This document shows positions 10,954 through 24,300 of a stretch of 64,000 bases of DNA, in pieces. A program made the translations under genes and the position numbers. The stretch spans positions 682,001 to 746,000 of the forward strand of contig SEMN01000229.1 of assembly GCA_005408345.1 (NCBI GenBank), given 5' to 3'. Source of the DNA: Macquaria australasica (lineage: Eukaryota > Chordata > Actinopteri > Centrarchiformes > Percichthyidae). The notes beneath the pieces were generated by a model, which was given only the letters and a program-made list of their open reading frames with translations, did not search any database and was not told where the DNA came from. How positions within the stretch are numbered: position 1 is the first letter of the stretch; each line of letters begins with the position of its first letter.

Positions 10954-11379
10954 ATATGGCCAAAAGTATGTGGACAGCCCTGTACCCCGTACTTGGTCTG
11001 GGGCTGTTTTTCATGGTTTGGGCCCCCGTTAGAGAAATCCTAAAGTTAGATTTCAGACAATAGTGTGCAAAAGCCATGTCCATAATGAAATGGTTCTCCC
11101 AGTTTGATGTAGGAAGAACTTGACCTCAACCCCATCCAACACCTTCTGAGATGAACTGAAACACAGACTGCCATCCAGGCCTCATCGCCCAACATCAGTG
11201 GCCGACCTCATTTATGCTCTTATGGCTGAAGGGGAGCAAATCCCGGGTCCAAAATCTGGTGGAAAGCCTTTACTTAATGTACATGGTTTTAGATTGAGAT
11301 GTTCAGCAGTCACATATGGCTGTATTGTTTGGTTGTCCACATACTTTAAGTGGATGTCCACATACCTTTGGCTGTGTAT
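10954..11379 (+). pseudogene. Tc1-like transposon relic with transposase fragment, nested
   Basis: The left end reads CATATGGCCAAAAGTATGTG and the right end an eroded inverse, TGTCCACATACCTTTGGCTG. Between them lie translated shreds of Tc1 transposase: DLNPIQH near 11122, and RPHRPTS near 11186 followed by DLIYAL. Most of the transposase and its reading frame are gone. The element sits inside the hAT-like repeat. Confidence 0.7.
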
Positions 11380-11450
11380 GGGGGAGCAAAAAGTACAATA
11401 TTTCCCTCTGAAATGTATAAAGTAGAATAAAATGTTAAAACTTATATTAG

Positions 11451-14400
11451 GGTAGATTTACCACTGCATCCCTGAGTCTGCTGCTTGTGGTAGCTCCACG
11501 TTTGGTCAGTAGGTGGCAACAGTTCACCACTTTTCTGCCATGAATATTGAATTTAGATCTGTGTGGTACAGGTGTGGCTGACAGTGTTGTACCTTTGTAG
11601 CCTAAATATATCTATCTTTTAACCAAATATCAGTCCCCTCCTTTCAGCACCATGAAGAATGTAGAATACACAGGCTGGTGGGGAGAAGGTGCACCATTAG
11701 CCCTGATACCACTAATACTAATAACCAGTATAACAAAGAAAGAAAATGGTATTCTGTGGAAATATATTTGAAGTAACTTCCGTCCCGCCTGAACATTCAC
11801 TACCCCAATTTGGTTAAGTGAGACAGATAGCAGTTAGGCCGATTTGACAGTCAGCATGCATGTGGGGTTTGATGTTATTTTGCAGTACCGGATTTCCCCC
11901 GTGACTGCAAAAGGCTAATGCCCCGTTACCGAGCTCATTTGTCAACACCAATCCAGCAGACAGTGGCTTGTCTACGCTCTCCCACCCAGGTCCCTAAATC
12001 TTTGTGTGTGTGTGTGTGTGTGGTTCTTCGAGACAGAGAGGATGAGGGAGCACCTCATCCCTTCTACTCCCTCTGGACGTGTTGCGTAATAGCATCAGTC
12101 AAGTGATTGTTTTTTTTTAACAGACATTTTAAAGGACACAAGCAAACTAATGAATTCATAAGTACTGTGTTGTGGCTCATCTGTCTCCTCTGTTTCTCAC
12201 TCTTATTTTTTTCTTATCTTCCTGTCACTTGTGTAACTTTTTTTTTACCTCCGTCTCCCCTTTTCTTTGACTTTAATCTCCTTTTTACTTAGTCTAATGA
12301 CTGTTATACTGACCCTGGAGTCTGCTTATGCCTGAAGCTGAAGTAATGTATGGTTATATATTCCCCTTTATTTGTATCAACAATTTGGATGTAAACATGC
12401 ACACTGTATTGTCTCTCGCTCTCTGATGATCTATATTAACGCAGTTGGTGGCATTTTGAAGCAGGCTGGGTATGACAGGGACTAAATGGCAGCAAGTCCA
12501 GGCCATTAGTATGTGTCATGCTGGGTGTGTCTGACATATCATGCCCTGTCTGTGGCCCTGCCTTTGAGTCTGGACTCTCAGTCTATTGCGTGATATATAC
12601 CCATAAATTACAGCTACAGGAGTTGTCCAACACAGTCAATCCTCTGAACTGGGTGCTAAATGGTTTCATTTGAATTAATTCTTTAGTTCTGACATCAAGT
12701 CTCAAGAGAAGGGTAAAACTACTTGCCTGGGGAATTGACTCGGTTAGGGCCGAGGGGAGTAATTGGACGCTTGCGCCAACAGACATCAATAGCAAAGAGA
12801 AGAATAAAAGCACATCAAACAGGTTTTGAAAACCTGTGGCTGCTGACCTGGCCTTTATTAAAAAAACACATGCCATTTTGTCTGCTGCTTGGATATACAA
12901 GCAGAACAGAACACCTTACAACATGGTGCAATCCAGTAAAAAACAAACTACATACAGCCTTTTAGTATTGGGTTTTATACTCCCACACAAGTAATGTGGT
13001 GGCAGCTGTGCAGGTCTTGCCGTCATTCACTTTGTGTTTATGTACAATAATAATTATGTTCTAACTAGATTAAGGAAATCATGGGTAAAATCAGAATATG
13101 CATAACACTCAAATTTCTCAGTGATTTTTCATCTGTGGTGTGATTCCTCTCATACCCCAAAATTCAGAGTGAATGACGTGTGTATCTATACACTGATGCA
13201 ATTACTATGAGTTGAGATGGGACATTACATTAATGACATACAATAAACATCAGCCCTTCTTTTTTTTTTCTCTTTTTTTTTGGCACCTTCGTAGTTCGTA
13301 GTTTCCTGTCAGCAGTCAGGTTTCCATCCAAATATAACGCAGATTTTAACCGAATGTCCAGAAAATCGGCAAAAGAAAAGGGGTGAGAAAAAGAGAGACA
13401 TTGAGCCGCAGACACACCTTAAAGTAAAAGACAGAGACGGAAAGGAGGAGAGAAGCAGGAAGGGAAAGGACCAGTGAGAGACAGAAACAGGGAGAAAAGA
13501 GAGACCCATAGAGGAAGAGAAAGAAAGCGGAAGAGAGCATATTACCCGTGGCAGACTCTGTCATGGAGTTAATGGGGTTTTGCCACTTCCTATCATCCCA
13601 GTGCCTTTTGAACCGTGGCCTTTGCATACAGAAAGATCATTAACTCTCAGCTCTACCTCCTCCAGGGGCCTCGTCTCCTCTTCGTCTGCAGGACGAATTG
13701 TCAGCAACAAGAGCCTGGTGCCTGCCTCCTTGCTTCCATTTAAATCTGCACTACATAGCCTACTTTATGTAACAATACACCCGTATTAGCAGCCTAAATC
13801 ACAAATTAGAGCACAATTCTCTCTCATTGAGATGTTATGGATTCCCTCTATTTGCCTTCATTGAAATTTCGCTGTTGGATATGCACACACACTGGTGTGA
13901 AATATCTTAAGCCAAGAGTGGAAAAGTGACATACCAAATGTGCTTTTAAATGCAACTAGCTTTCAGTTTTACAAAGTTTATGTTCAAGGAGGTCCATCAT
14001 TTCCTGACCTTACGTGACCTGATATCTGACCTCAGTTTGCATCCGAAAGTCCAGTATTTACCTCATTACTGCCTTAATTTTCCTCAGTGACGAGCATCTG
14101 GTGAGTGCAATGCTTTGGCGTTCTTTGGAGTGTGCACATTGGCCAGAGCAGTGTCAGTGAGTGAGGAAAATGTGGAGAAAAATAATGGAGATATCGCCCT
14201 TTTTACACAACACTTGTATTACTCTGTGTTTACGGAAGAATTTGATTGACATTTTATGCTTTTTTTTGGAGATATAGAAGTATGGTTTTGTTTGGTCCAG
14301 TATGGTCCAGTAGTTAAGGAGAAGGGTCAGATGGAGCTCTGAGGACTAACTTGCTGGATGTTTGGTTGTCCTGCAAATTTTAGTGACTGGATTCTTTCAA

Positions 14401-17371
14401 TTTGGGAGGATCTCTTTAAAGGCAGTATTTTATTTGCAGGTACCTCCCTTAAAATCCACTAGTCGATAGCAGCTAAAGAGCAGCTAAGCAGCTAAGAGAT
14501 ATGCAGAGGAAAAAAAATTCAGTTATTGCAAGTTTAAACATGTTACACGTTTTTTAGTTACACATTTACCTTTTTTATTTTAAAAAATATTCTTGAAAGC
14601 CCTTGCCCATGTCTGTGATCTGAATGTACTGTATTTATTGATGCTGGATTCTTAATGATTACGTCGATGATGAGATGCCTTACATCTTCACATTAGACCA
14701 GGTAGGAAGTAAGTGCCTTGCTCTAGGACAAACACATAGCTTCTCCTGGGGAAAGTAAGGTTTTGACCAGTTTAAAACTCCAGGATGCCTGATATATTAT
14801 AAGCAGCTAATGTTGCAATAAACTCTGGGTCAAGGACTGAACCCCCAAGCTGTTTATGCTGAGTGTGGCAGGGCGGGGATGAGGATAGATAGATGGGATA
14901 CCTACTGGGTAATCAGGTGGGTAAATCCTCAGTCAGGCAGTGGAGACATGAAGGAGGAGGAGGAGGAGGGCCAGAGCCAGAGGGAGGTCACTGTCATACA
15001 TCCCCTCCCTTCACCTCTCCTCCTCCATTTCAGCATATTCACTTCATCCTGCAGTGCACAGAGCCTGAACACAACTCGCACAGGTTGATTCAAGGTGTGT
15101 GTGTGTGTGCGCACATTCCTGCATGATTGAACACCTGATATTTCAGAGTTTGAGGGAGGAGAAAAGGGAAAACAACCCCCCTGTCTCCTTATCTAAGCTC
15201 AAAATTGATTAAAAAGACAACTTTCATGCTTGCACAATTAAAATGCCTCGCCTCGAGTCAGACGGGGAGAATTAGGCACAACAAATAAGCAAGACAGCAA
15301 GTCTTGGTTGTGTTGCTGTTCCGTCTTGTTCATCTTTTTTCAGGAGAAACTTTTCCACCTTTCCTGATAGACAAATTCTGCATTGTGCACCTTTGCACTT
15401 AAAATACCGTAAATGTCACTGTTAGCATGGGTGGACTAAGTCACCTACATTTGTTATTGAGTCCTATAAAGCTGCACTGATCAGTATTTTTAAATAATAA
15501 GAATAGATCTAATTACTCTGTGTAATATGAAAAGGGTCGCTCATAGTGAAGAACCAACAGAGAATTGTCACCTGACTCTGATTTGATAGAATTTAATCAG
15601 CTTGCTGCTAATCAAGCTAGCCCCTATACTAGCTGTCTGGAGCTAATGTGTCACTAATTATTATGTATTGGTTGAAGTGTTGAATTACTGTTGGGGTAAC
15701 TGTTTTTTTAATCTTTGTAGGATCTATGTGTATGTTTACTATAATTACTGTATTGTACTTCCTATGGGGACTTAACTGACATTGATCTTTCACAGATGAT
15801 GCTTTATTTCTTGGGAAGTGTGTTCACTTACATGTATAGTAAGGGCAGAAGAGAACGTGTGCATGTATTTGTTTATGTATGTTCCACAATTTGTTTGTGG
15901 CTGTGTCTTTTTTCTTGACCAAAATAGAAAATAAGGTTGTCACTACATTAAAATGAAGGTAAGTGCACTCATTCCTCTCTTTTATGAGAGATGGAAATCA
16001 AGTCAGATGGAGAATACAGACAAAGATGCAACAATCCAAAACTCTCCATCTCTCGTTTGATAAACGACAGTATGCACAGATCCATATTCATCTCCTTCGC
16101 AACTCCAACAGCAACAGCAACAGCTGAGGCAGATAAGGGCATCCTTGTGGAACACCAGGGAATTATTTACATCCTCAAAGGAAGAATCTGACATCTCCTT
16201 CAGCTCAAAACCCCCCTCTTCACCCCTTATTCATATAGGTTTTACTACGTGTATTCCCTCCTTTTATTTACATGTTCCGCTCTTTGCAAACATGTTGATC
16301 ATTTCATGCTGATGGAGTGCATGCAGAAGGGCATGACACACGGATTACATGTTTAAGCCGTGTTGAAATAATACATGGCTTCTATTTATGGAGGCGTTGG
16401 CAGGCATGCTCATGATTGTGTACCTGCATGGTGATAGTGATGGTGGAGACAGATCACAGGGGACTATTTATCCAGTCTTGTTTGCACAAGTATCTAGGTC
16501 AGATGAGCTTCTTAGGAATATCCTGACAGTGCTGTTATGTGGAAATGATTAATGAACCAAATAAATTACATATGTATGATAATTGATGAACGCCACAAGC
16601 TCCGAGCAGTACACATGAAAGTCACAAGTGCACATAAAAGGTTAAGCAGCTGAAAGGCTGAGTAGATTTAAGTCAAAGGAAGGGAAGCACTGTGATGTCA
16701 GTTCCACCTGCAGTATAGACTGTCCCGTTCTCGTGCTGAGGAGTCACACCATATGTCAGTGTCAGCTCCACGCCGTGCGAGGGCTCTGTCTTTTGTCAGC
16801 ACCTGGGAGGGCAGACGAGTCAGGTCCGACGGCAGGAAACGAGTCACGAGGCCATGAGCTGTCCTGATATTACGATGTGAAGTTAACAAATCTGCTATGC
16901 GAGGAGAGGTGTGAAGTAAAACGCAAAAAAAAAAAAATGGATTGAAAAGTGATTTTTAAAAATGTTATTTACTTGACGACACAAATTGACTCTTAGGAGA
17001 TCGAACAAAAAACAAACAAACCCAGACTGAGTGAAAGAAACCTAATTTGAAATTTAATTTGTATTAAAAGGTGTAATTCTGGTAACAGCAAGTGTGGTTT
17101 AATACTACAGTTCCCAGAATTCTGGGGTCAGCAAACACTCCTTGAGCAGCCACTTTGTCAGAAATACAACAGAAGAGCATCTGGTGTATCTGTTTATAAC
17201 ATAACCGAACAAACTCAAGTCGGGCCAATAATAATTGCAACTGTGATCTGATTTTGTGCTGCGCACGGCACCAGTAGTTTTCTACACATAAGCAGGGCAG
17301 AGTAAAGAGGTGGTTACCTTGCTGAGAAGTTGGACGTGTGCAGCCTGTTGCCCTCTTCTTGCAATTCTTCA
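11451..17371. other. intergenic sequence
   Basis: About 5.9 kb with no exon I can support. It holds short (GT)n runs (about 12003-12022 and 15096-15110), a purine-rich stretch (13380-13540) and T-rich runs near 12110 and 13260. A GC-richer block at about 16690-16860 stays open on the minus strand for about 60 codons, but I recognise no protein in it. Confidence 0.4.
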
Positions 17372-17645
17372 TCTATCAGTAGGGCTGCAACTAACTCATT
17401 TTCATTATCAATAGCCAAGTCTATAAAATGTCAAAGAATTGTGAAAAATGCTCATCACAGTTTCCCAGAGCCCAAATTGTTTCTTTTGTCCGACCAACAG
17501 TCCAAAACTCAAACATGACATGACAAAGAAAAGCAGCAAATCCTCACATTTAAGAAGCAAATGTTTGACAGTTTTGCTTGAAAAATGGCTGAAACAATTA
17601 ATTCATTATCAAAATAGTAATTAAGTATTAATTAGTTGCTATAAA
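17372..17645 (+). repeat. hAT-like teleost MITE, copy 3
   Basis: The clearest copy in the window. It begins AGGGCTGCAACTAACTCATT and contains GAAAAATGCTCATCACAGTT, TGTCCGACCAACAGTCCAAA, AGCAGCAAATCCTCACATTT and a closing AATTAGTTGC. Copies 1 and 2 share several of these phrases. Confidence 0.75.
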
Positions 17646-18151
17646 TGTGCCAGAGTTAGCCATGAGGATATTTTTCCATCTGTATTTTTCATTTGTGTTT
17701 CCTGTGGCTGCTTCACAATAAAAGCCATCTCTGTTTCGTCATCTGAATGATTTTAACATGAAGCAGCAGCAGCAGGAAATGTTTGGGTCTGCATTAGCAG
17801 CAACTGAATAGAGTTCTTGTATTTGACAAAATGATTAAATGAACTCAAATAGAAGAATGATAGAATGACAACTGGCTCACATATTCTGAGATATTAGAGT
17901 GTTAGATACTGTTTTGTAATGATATTTGAAACTTTACTTTACCTCACTGTGGGAAGTTGATGTTGAATAAAATAACCAAAAAAAATGTTAACTATCATAG
18001 TAAATAGTCCTGAGGAGTAGCAGGATGGGAATATGCTCTACTCAGTCTTCAGTGTGTTTTTCAGGTTGTTGGATATAAAGTCACTTTTACCAGGCAGCCA
18101 GAGGCCATGGGGTCAGGAGAGGAGTGTGTGTGTGTGTGTGTGTGTGTGAGT

Positions 18152-18195
<44 letters not shown>

Positions 18196-19394
18196 TTATT
18201 CAAATGGAAAAGAAAAAACATCTAACCTCAGGATAGGTACTGTAGTGTATGGCATAATACTTGTGTATTATCTATGAGACAGACACTGACATGCAATTTA
18301 AGGCTACTTTTCCTGACCTTTCCTGCACAATGCTCTTATTCTTATCACCATCTATTATACATACACACATACTATAGTGTATGTGGTGATAGTGAGTTGC
18401 ATCATTATGTGTTATATACTGTTTATATTATATCATTTAAAATGATCTAAAGCCTCTAGTCCTGGGAGTTTAGCTGTCGACCCACAGATGACAAACTCCA
18501 CTCTCTTCAGCGATTTAGTACTGCATTTCCATAAAGGTGGGAGACTCATAAGAGACAGATTTTTTTTTGTTTGAAAGAATGGTCAAACAGATACAGCAGA
18601 GGCCACGATATCCTGATTTTTAGTCCCTAATAGGGGAATAATGTATGAATTATTGAATGTAAAGATTCAATTAAATTCAAGTAAATCCAGCCTTTAGGCC
18701 ATGTGTGGGGCCATACATAGTAAGTATGTTTTATTTACATAGAACCTTTCTAGAGTACGTGGCTAAAAAAGGCATAGCATCAGACATAATACACACACAA
18801 CATTAAAGTGAATGAATAAATAAAAATAGAAAATGTATATTGATCTAACATTTACTGTTATTCAACACTGTCTTCATTGAATAGCTGGCCCAAACCATAG
18901 TCACAGTATTTAAAATGGCAAATCTCTGGGGACATATTTACTAAGAATTTGGAAGTTACAGGTATGTAATCATGAGCCTAGAACGTGCTTCTGAACTACT
19001 AATTTGCACATGGAAGTGGAGCAGTAGACTTTCAGCCACGGCTGAATTGTGTTGTGTTGAGTTTCATAAGGATGCTACAGGAAGTCAAAAGAAAAGCCTC
19101 CATAAATGGTCACGAACTAGATGTGTACAACTAAATGCTTCCCTAGGTAAATTTTTTTTTGTTTTGTTTTAAGATAAACTAGCCTTCCTACAGTGCCACA
19201 GCAAAGATACTCTGCAGCCCAAATCATCTATCCGATTCTCCTTCTCTTAACATTTTCTTCTCTGCTCCACTGCTTCTCATTTTGCTAATATCCCCGTTTT
19301 CTCCCTTTCATAGTTTGTTCCTTTTTGGTGCCGCCATCATCATGCTGTGTGCAGCAATTGCTGAATGTTAATTAAAAGCCAGTCCAATGTGCAT
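17646..19394. other. intergenic sequence with one long GT tract
   Basis: No coding signal recognised. The interval contains the (GT)n tract listed separately at 18123-18190. Confidence 0.4.
18123..18190. repeat. (GT)n microsatellite
   Basis: About 68 bp of GT with two GAGT interruptions, ending GCGCGC. Confidence 0.95.
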
Positions 19395-19545
19395 TTGTGT
19401 GTTGTATTTCTATTTTGTAAGGACCAATTTAAAACCTTATAGGGACATTTAAGACTTGGTTTTGGGGAGAATCAGGTTTAGGCTAAGATTATGGTTGGGC
19501 TTAGGCATTTAGTTGTGATGGTTAAGGTTAGGTTAGAAGACAGAT
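19395..19545 (+). repeat. teleost interspersed repeat fragment
   Basis: Contains GTAAGGACCAATTTAAAACC, TATAGGGACATTTAAGACTT and GTTGTGATGGTTAAGGTTAG, which I recognise as a recurrent teleost repeat. Class unknown. Confidence 0.45.
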
Positions 19546-19790
19546 GGACTACATCCTTATGATGTTAGGGGCTAGGAAATGCATTATCAAGAGAGAGAAG
19601 TGTGGAACAAGTATAGGAGGTACAAATATGAGCTTGTACCTCTATACTATACTGTGTGTTTATGCTGGCAACACGTTTGATCTTAAGAACACAATTGGTG
19701 TGTGTGCGTGCACATAGACACCAGTTGTGGGTTTGTGTGCGTTTCTGTTTGGGTGCGCACAAGCTATAGAAGGCCGAGTAGTTGGTAGTT

Positions 19791-19859
<69 letters not shown>
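19791..19859. repeat. (GT)n microsatellite
   Basis: About 69 bp of pure GT. A second short GT run follows at about 19959-19983. Confidence 0.95.
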
Positions 19860-19860
<1 letters not shown>

Positions 19861-20279
19861 CTGTATACTTGCAACAGTTTGACATTTGGGCGTGGGAAAG
19901 GAAGATCAAACTGTGCTCTGCTTGGGTAGCATCTGTTTCCTCCATCTACTGGCAGAGAGTGTGTGTGTGTGTGTGTTTGTGTGTATTCCCACTGTGTGAC
20001 GTAAGATACAGACACACACAAGGCACCTTGAATGTTGTCCATTATTTACCTGCCAGTGCTGGATTGCATGAGAAACTAAAAATCATTATCTTCACCTGGA
20101 GGTTATCGATTACTCACCTGTTTACAGCAGTTCACCCGAATATTCGATTCAGAACTGTAGTCTGCTACTTATTGTTACTTTTACAGACCTCCAAAATACT
20201 TTATCTTCCATTTCACTGACTGTAGTTTGAATAACGTCATTATAAACATCCAGGTAACAATCTATGCAGTATTGACCGT

Positions 20280-20995
20280 TCACTAAGCCCCGCCCCTGTC
20301 ATTTACTGTTACTATAGCCCACCTGTCAAGCTTTCCGTTTTCGTGGCACATAATGCATTTTACAGTGACAGTGGTGGCAGGTTGACTACTCGAAATTCGT
20401 AGTCATTTTTAAAACAACGGGTCCTCGGCTTTAGACAGAGACAAAAGCAGGCTTGTCATTTGTAGCCAATGAACGCTGATTTTGTTGGCTGACTTGACGA
20501 CTGTTGCTGGCAGATTTTATCAGCTGTAGCTAGCTAGCTAGCTAGCTAATTAAGCTCTATGGAGTTGGTTGGACACTTTGTCCACTAGCTGTAGCTTCAT
20601 ATTTATCGTACAGACATGAGGGCGGTGTCCTCTTTTCATCTAACCATCGACAAGAGAGCGAATAAGTGTATTTCCCAAAATGTCAAACTATTTCATTAAG
20701 ATTTCAGTTGTATAAACTGCACCCCCATAGCTTGAGCCCCATTTCTTTTAGCCTATATGTCTTAAAATTTTGGCAAATTGGCACCATTAAACATATGCCG
20801 AATTAGCAATTAGCAGTTCCTGTTTGCAGTGTACCCATGGATGTAGAGACAACTATCGCTGGATTACTTTCATCCTGAAGACAACTTAAAAACGTGATGA
20901 TTCTCAGGCAAATTCTTTAAGGAGCATCTTTTTTCTATGATTTCTAAGCAGATGGACATTGGAGATAATAATGACATCCTAGGAAAATGTAAGTC
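20280..20995 (+). promoter_or_regulatory. possible CCAAT/GC-box promoter and 5' exon
   Basis: The stretch has a GC-box-like CCCCGCCCC near 20287 and a CCAAT-box context (TAGCCAATGAACG) near 20463. Far downstream, two in-frame ATGs near 20937-20954 lead to a strong donor-like GTAAGT at about 20990. No downstream exon is recognised before the SINE and LINE. This is suggestive only. Confidence 0.2.
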
Positions 20996-21028
20996 ACTCT
21001 GAAATGTTTTTTTTTGTAAAGATTTAAG

Positions 21029-21088
21029 ATTTTTTTTTCTGCACTTTTGTCTTCATTAGACAGCGATGGCTGAAAAGAGACAGGAAAG

Positions 21089-21090
<2 letters not shown>
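21029..21090 (-). repeat. 3' part of a tRNA-derived SINE split by the LINE
   Basis: On the minus strand, directly after the (TC)n tract, the sequence reads CCTTTCCTGTCTCTTTTCAG, then CTGTCTAATGAAGACAAAAG, then TGCAG and a short A tail (21030-21038). This matches the 3' end of the teleost SINE whose tRNA-like head lies at 26332-26426. Head and tail are separated by the 5.15-kb LINE. Confidence 0.7.

Positions 21091-21166
<76 letters not shown>
21091..21166. repeat. (GA)n / (TC)n microsatellite at the LINE 3' junction
   Basis: 76 bp of pure GA on the plus strand, i.e. (TC)n in the LINE's orientation. It lies directly between the LINE 3' end and the SINE tail. Confidence 0.95.
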
Positions 21167-21170
<4 letters not shown>

Positions 21171-21374
21171 GATTTTTAGAACCAACCTTTATTTTCCACT
21201 ATGATCACTGTGAAAAATCATGATATATTACAGAGACAAAAGAAAATTCACTGTGTCAAGAATTACACCAACTCATGTTCAAAGACTAAGTTTCCATCTG
21301 AGACAGAGCAGAGCACCCCCTCATAACCCCACATCTGCTGGAAGCTCTGCAGGTCCTGAGCAGCTCTGTAAAAA

Positions 21375-24300
21375 CTAAACTCTAACAACAGTCTTGATTA
21401 TGTTCAAGCCTTCTTCCACCTTCCTCCTGCGGCTCAGATACACCGCCATCTTTGCCTGTCCTAACACAAAGTTCAAAATCTGGCATTTCTCTTTGTGTCG
21501 ACGAGTGTATTTAAAACCACAAATAAAAACCTGTTTCATAAAAACTTCCCCACATCTGTTAAAAATGGTGCTTAACAAGACAAACAGAGCTGAGAGACGA
21601 GTGCACTCAGAGAAACACCATCCCTCTCTGATCACAGAAAGGACATCTGTCCTCCACAGCAGCATTAATTACAGAAATAAAAGAGTTCACGGCCACAATA
21701 CCGTGCAGGATCCTCCACTGTAGGTCTGCATGTTTCTTTGACAGAGGAGGTTTGTACAAAGACCTCCATGCTGGCTTGACATCAGGGCCTAAGTCCAGGT
21801 AAGTCCTCCACGGCGTGTCAGTGCGGTCATTTAGTTTGTTCCGGTTTAAAATTTTTACCATGAGTCTGTACAGAGTCTTCCCCGAGGCTTCCTCCAGGGA
21901 CACACCCACAGAGTCCACAGGCTCGAGTAAAGGACCAGAACAGTTTTTAAAATCCGGGAACAGTCCAATGGAAGGAAACGGGTCCTCACAGTTCTACTTC
22001 AGTGAGCCATCGCAGAAGTCATTTAAAAGAAGACACTGTTCTGCTGTCAGCTTTTGTCTCCAGTGCTTCAAAACCTGACTCATAACCCGAGTGGACCTTA
22101 ATCCCAGCTGAGCAGCCAGTCCAACAGGATCATCCAACCTGGGTCCCGCCAGCTCCACCACCTGCCCCAGAGTGGAAACACTTGCATCTCTCAGAAGTCT
22201 GGACAAAGTGGGTCCACTCCAGCTGGGACAGTCCAGAAACCCTCCAAACAATACAGGTTCCTGTAGGAGCCAGTACAGAGAGTCGGCCTGTTCCCTCCTC
22301 TGCTTCCAACAGTAAAATCCACACTGAGAAAACACTTCTGTAAAACGCTGGCTGAGATGAAGTGTCCAGACTCCTGCAGTCCATCAGGAACAGAGCCGGA
22401 CCCAGTCTCAGACCACCACACCTCTGCAGGATGCAGCAAGATAAACGCCTCCATACCAGGTCTGCAGGTCCGGTGAGGAGTCTCTGTATGAACTGAAGGC
22501 GGAAGGCAGCGCCCCTGCTGGCTAGATGGACCAGACCCTGTCCACCCTCCTCCTTTGGCAGAAACAGGATGCTCTGAGGGACCCAGTGCAACTTGTCCCA
22601 GAAAAAAATCCACTAACACTGCCTGAATGCGAGACAGAAGAGAAACTGGGGGGTCGACACAGGCCAACCGGTGCCACAGAGCAGTAGAGACCAGATTGTT
22701 TAAAATCAGTACACGGCCTCTGTAGGACATTTTTGGTACAAGCCATTTCCATTTTTTAGCCGACCTTTGACCTTTTCTAAAACATTTTCCCAGTTCTTCT
22801 TTACAAACATTTCATTGCCCAAAAAGACTCCCAAATATTTCAGCCCTCCTTTCTTCCACATCAAGCCTCCAGGTAGCCTAAGCTGACCCCCCAGCCTGTC
22901 CCCAACCACGACAGCTTCACTCTTACCCCAATTAACTCTGGCCGAGGAAATGCACCCAAACTGATCCACAGTGTTCGTTAAAATGTCAATGTCTTTCTGT
23001 GAGTTAACCAGGGCTACGACATCATCAGCGTACGCCGACAGTTTAAAAAAGACGTCGCAGCCAGGAACACAAACACCACTCAGTTTGTTCCTCAGTTTGT
23101 GAAGCAGAGGTTCGATGGCCAGAGAGTAGAGCATGCCGGACAGACAGCAGCCCTGTCTGATCCCCCTCTGAACACTAAAAGGAGCACTCAGACCTCCATT
23201 TATTTTCAGCACACTCGCAATGTCACAGTACAGAACCCGGATCTTAGCTATGAAACCAAAAGCAGCTAAAGTCTGCCACAGATACTTGTGTTCAACCCGG
23301 TCAAAAGCTTTTTCCTGGTCTATTGAAATCAGACCAGTGTCTACAGCCAATGAGCCAGAGACCTCCAAAATATCCCGAATCAATGTGACGTTGTCACTGA
23401 TTAGCCTGCCGGGCACACAGAGAGGCGATGGCATCGATCATCCATCCTGATCAGACGTACTGAGTCTGGAGGCCAGGACTTTGGACAGTATTTTATAGTC
23501 CGTGCAGAGCAGAGAGACAGGTCTCCAGTTCTTTAGCTCCTGCAGGTCTCCCTTCTTGGGCAGTAAGGTGATGACTGCCCTCCTGCAGCTCAGAGGCAGC
23601 CGTCCTCTCTCCAGGCAGTTTTTTAAAACCTCCAGCAGGTCTTCTCCCAACACAGACCAGAAAGACTTATAAAAGTCAACAGGGAGACCATCAATGCCGG
23701 GAGCTTTCCCGCTCTTTAGGCTCATCAGAGCAGTATGCAGTTCCTGCAGAGATAACTGAGCCTCCAACTTTGTGTTGGCTTCAGTCTCCACCTGAGGAAG
23801 ACCTGTGAAGAAGCTACTGCACACATCTGGGTTTTCTGTAAGTTCACTTTTAAATAGATCTTTATAAAAACAGACTGCAAATTTCCTGATCTCAGAAGAA
23901 TCGGAGATTGCAGAGCCGCTGCTGGATTGCAGGGAGTGAACTATTTTTCTTTGTCCATTCTTCCTCTCCAGACCAAAAAAGAACTGAGAGGGGGCATCCA
24001 TCTGTGTGATGTTAAGAAACCGTGATCTGACCAGAGCACCTTCTGCTGCAACGCCCAGAAGGTTGGCTAAAGCCCGCTTTTTGGATTTCAGGGAAAGCCC
24101 TCGATCTCCTGTAGACTCTGCTCGACCCTGCAGTTCTACCAGCTGAGTCTCCAGGTCCCTCATAGATCTGGTTATGTCTCTAGTGACATTACGAGTGAAC
24201 TGTTGACAAAGAGTCTTTCCAAAGTCCCACCATTGTTGGACACTGCTAAAAACAGACATAGATTTTCTGTGAGCTAGCCAGAAATGTTCAAAAGCCGCTC

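Larger units (their letters stand above)
10203..11450 (+). mobile_element. teleost hAT-like MITE interrupted by two nested elements
   Basis: The outer element starts CAGTGGTGGAAGAATT and continues with GTATTATCAGCAAAAGATAC, AGAAATGGCCCCTGTGACTG and TGTTGTAGCTGTTTGAGGTG. It then resumes after the first insert with ATAACAATGCATCATATT, and after the second with AAGTACAATATTTCCCTCTG. These phrases fall in the order known from an abundant teleost non-autonomous hAT element. It is split at 10502-10823 and 10954-11379. Its 3' terminus is degraded. Confidence 0.65.

Noticed and set aside
16698..16889. minus-strand 60-codon open frame in a GC-richer block as an exon
   Set aside because: No recognisable domain and no clear pair of splice sites with a partner exon. 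Kept only as a note in the intergenic entry.
19565..20219. open frames of 92-145 codons on both strands
   Set aside because: They are carried by the (GT)n tract (Cys-Val or Thr-His repeats) and have no recognisable protein outside it.
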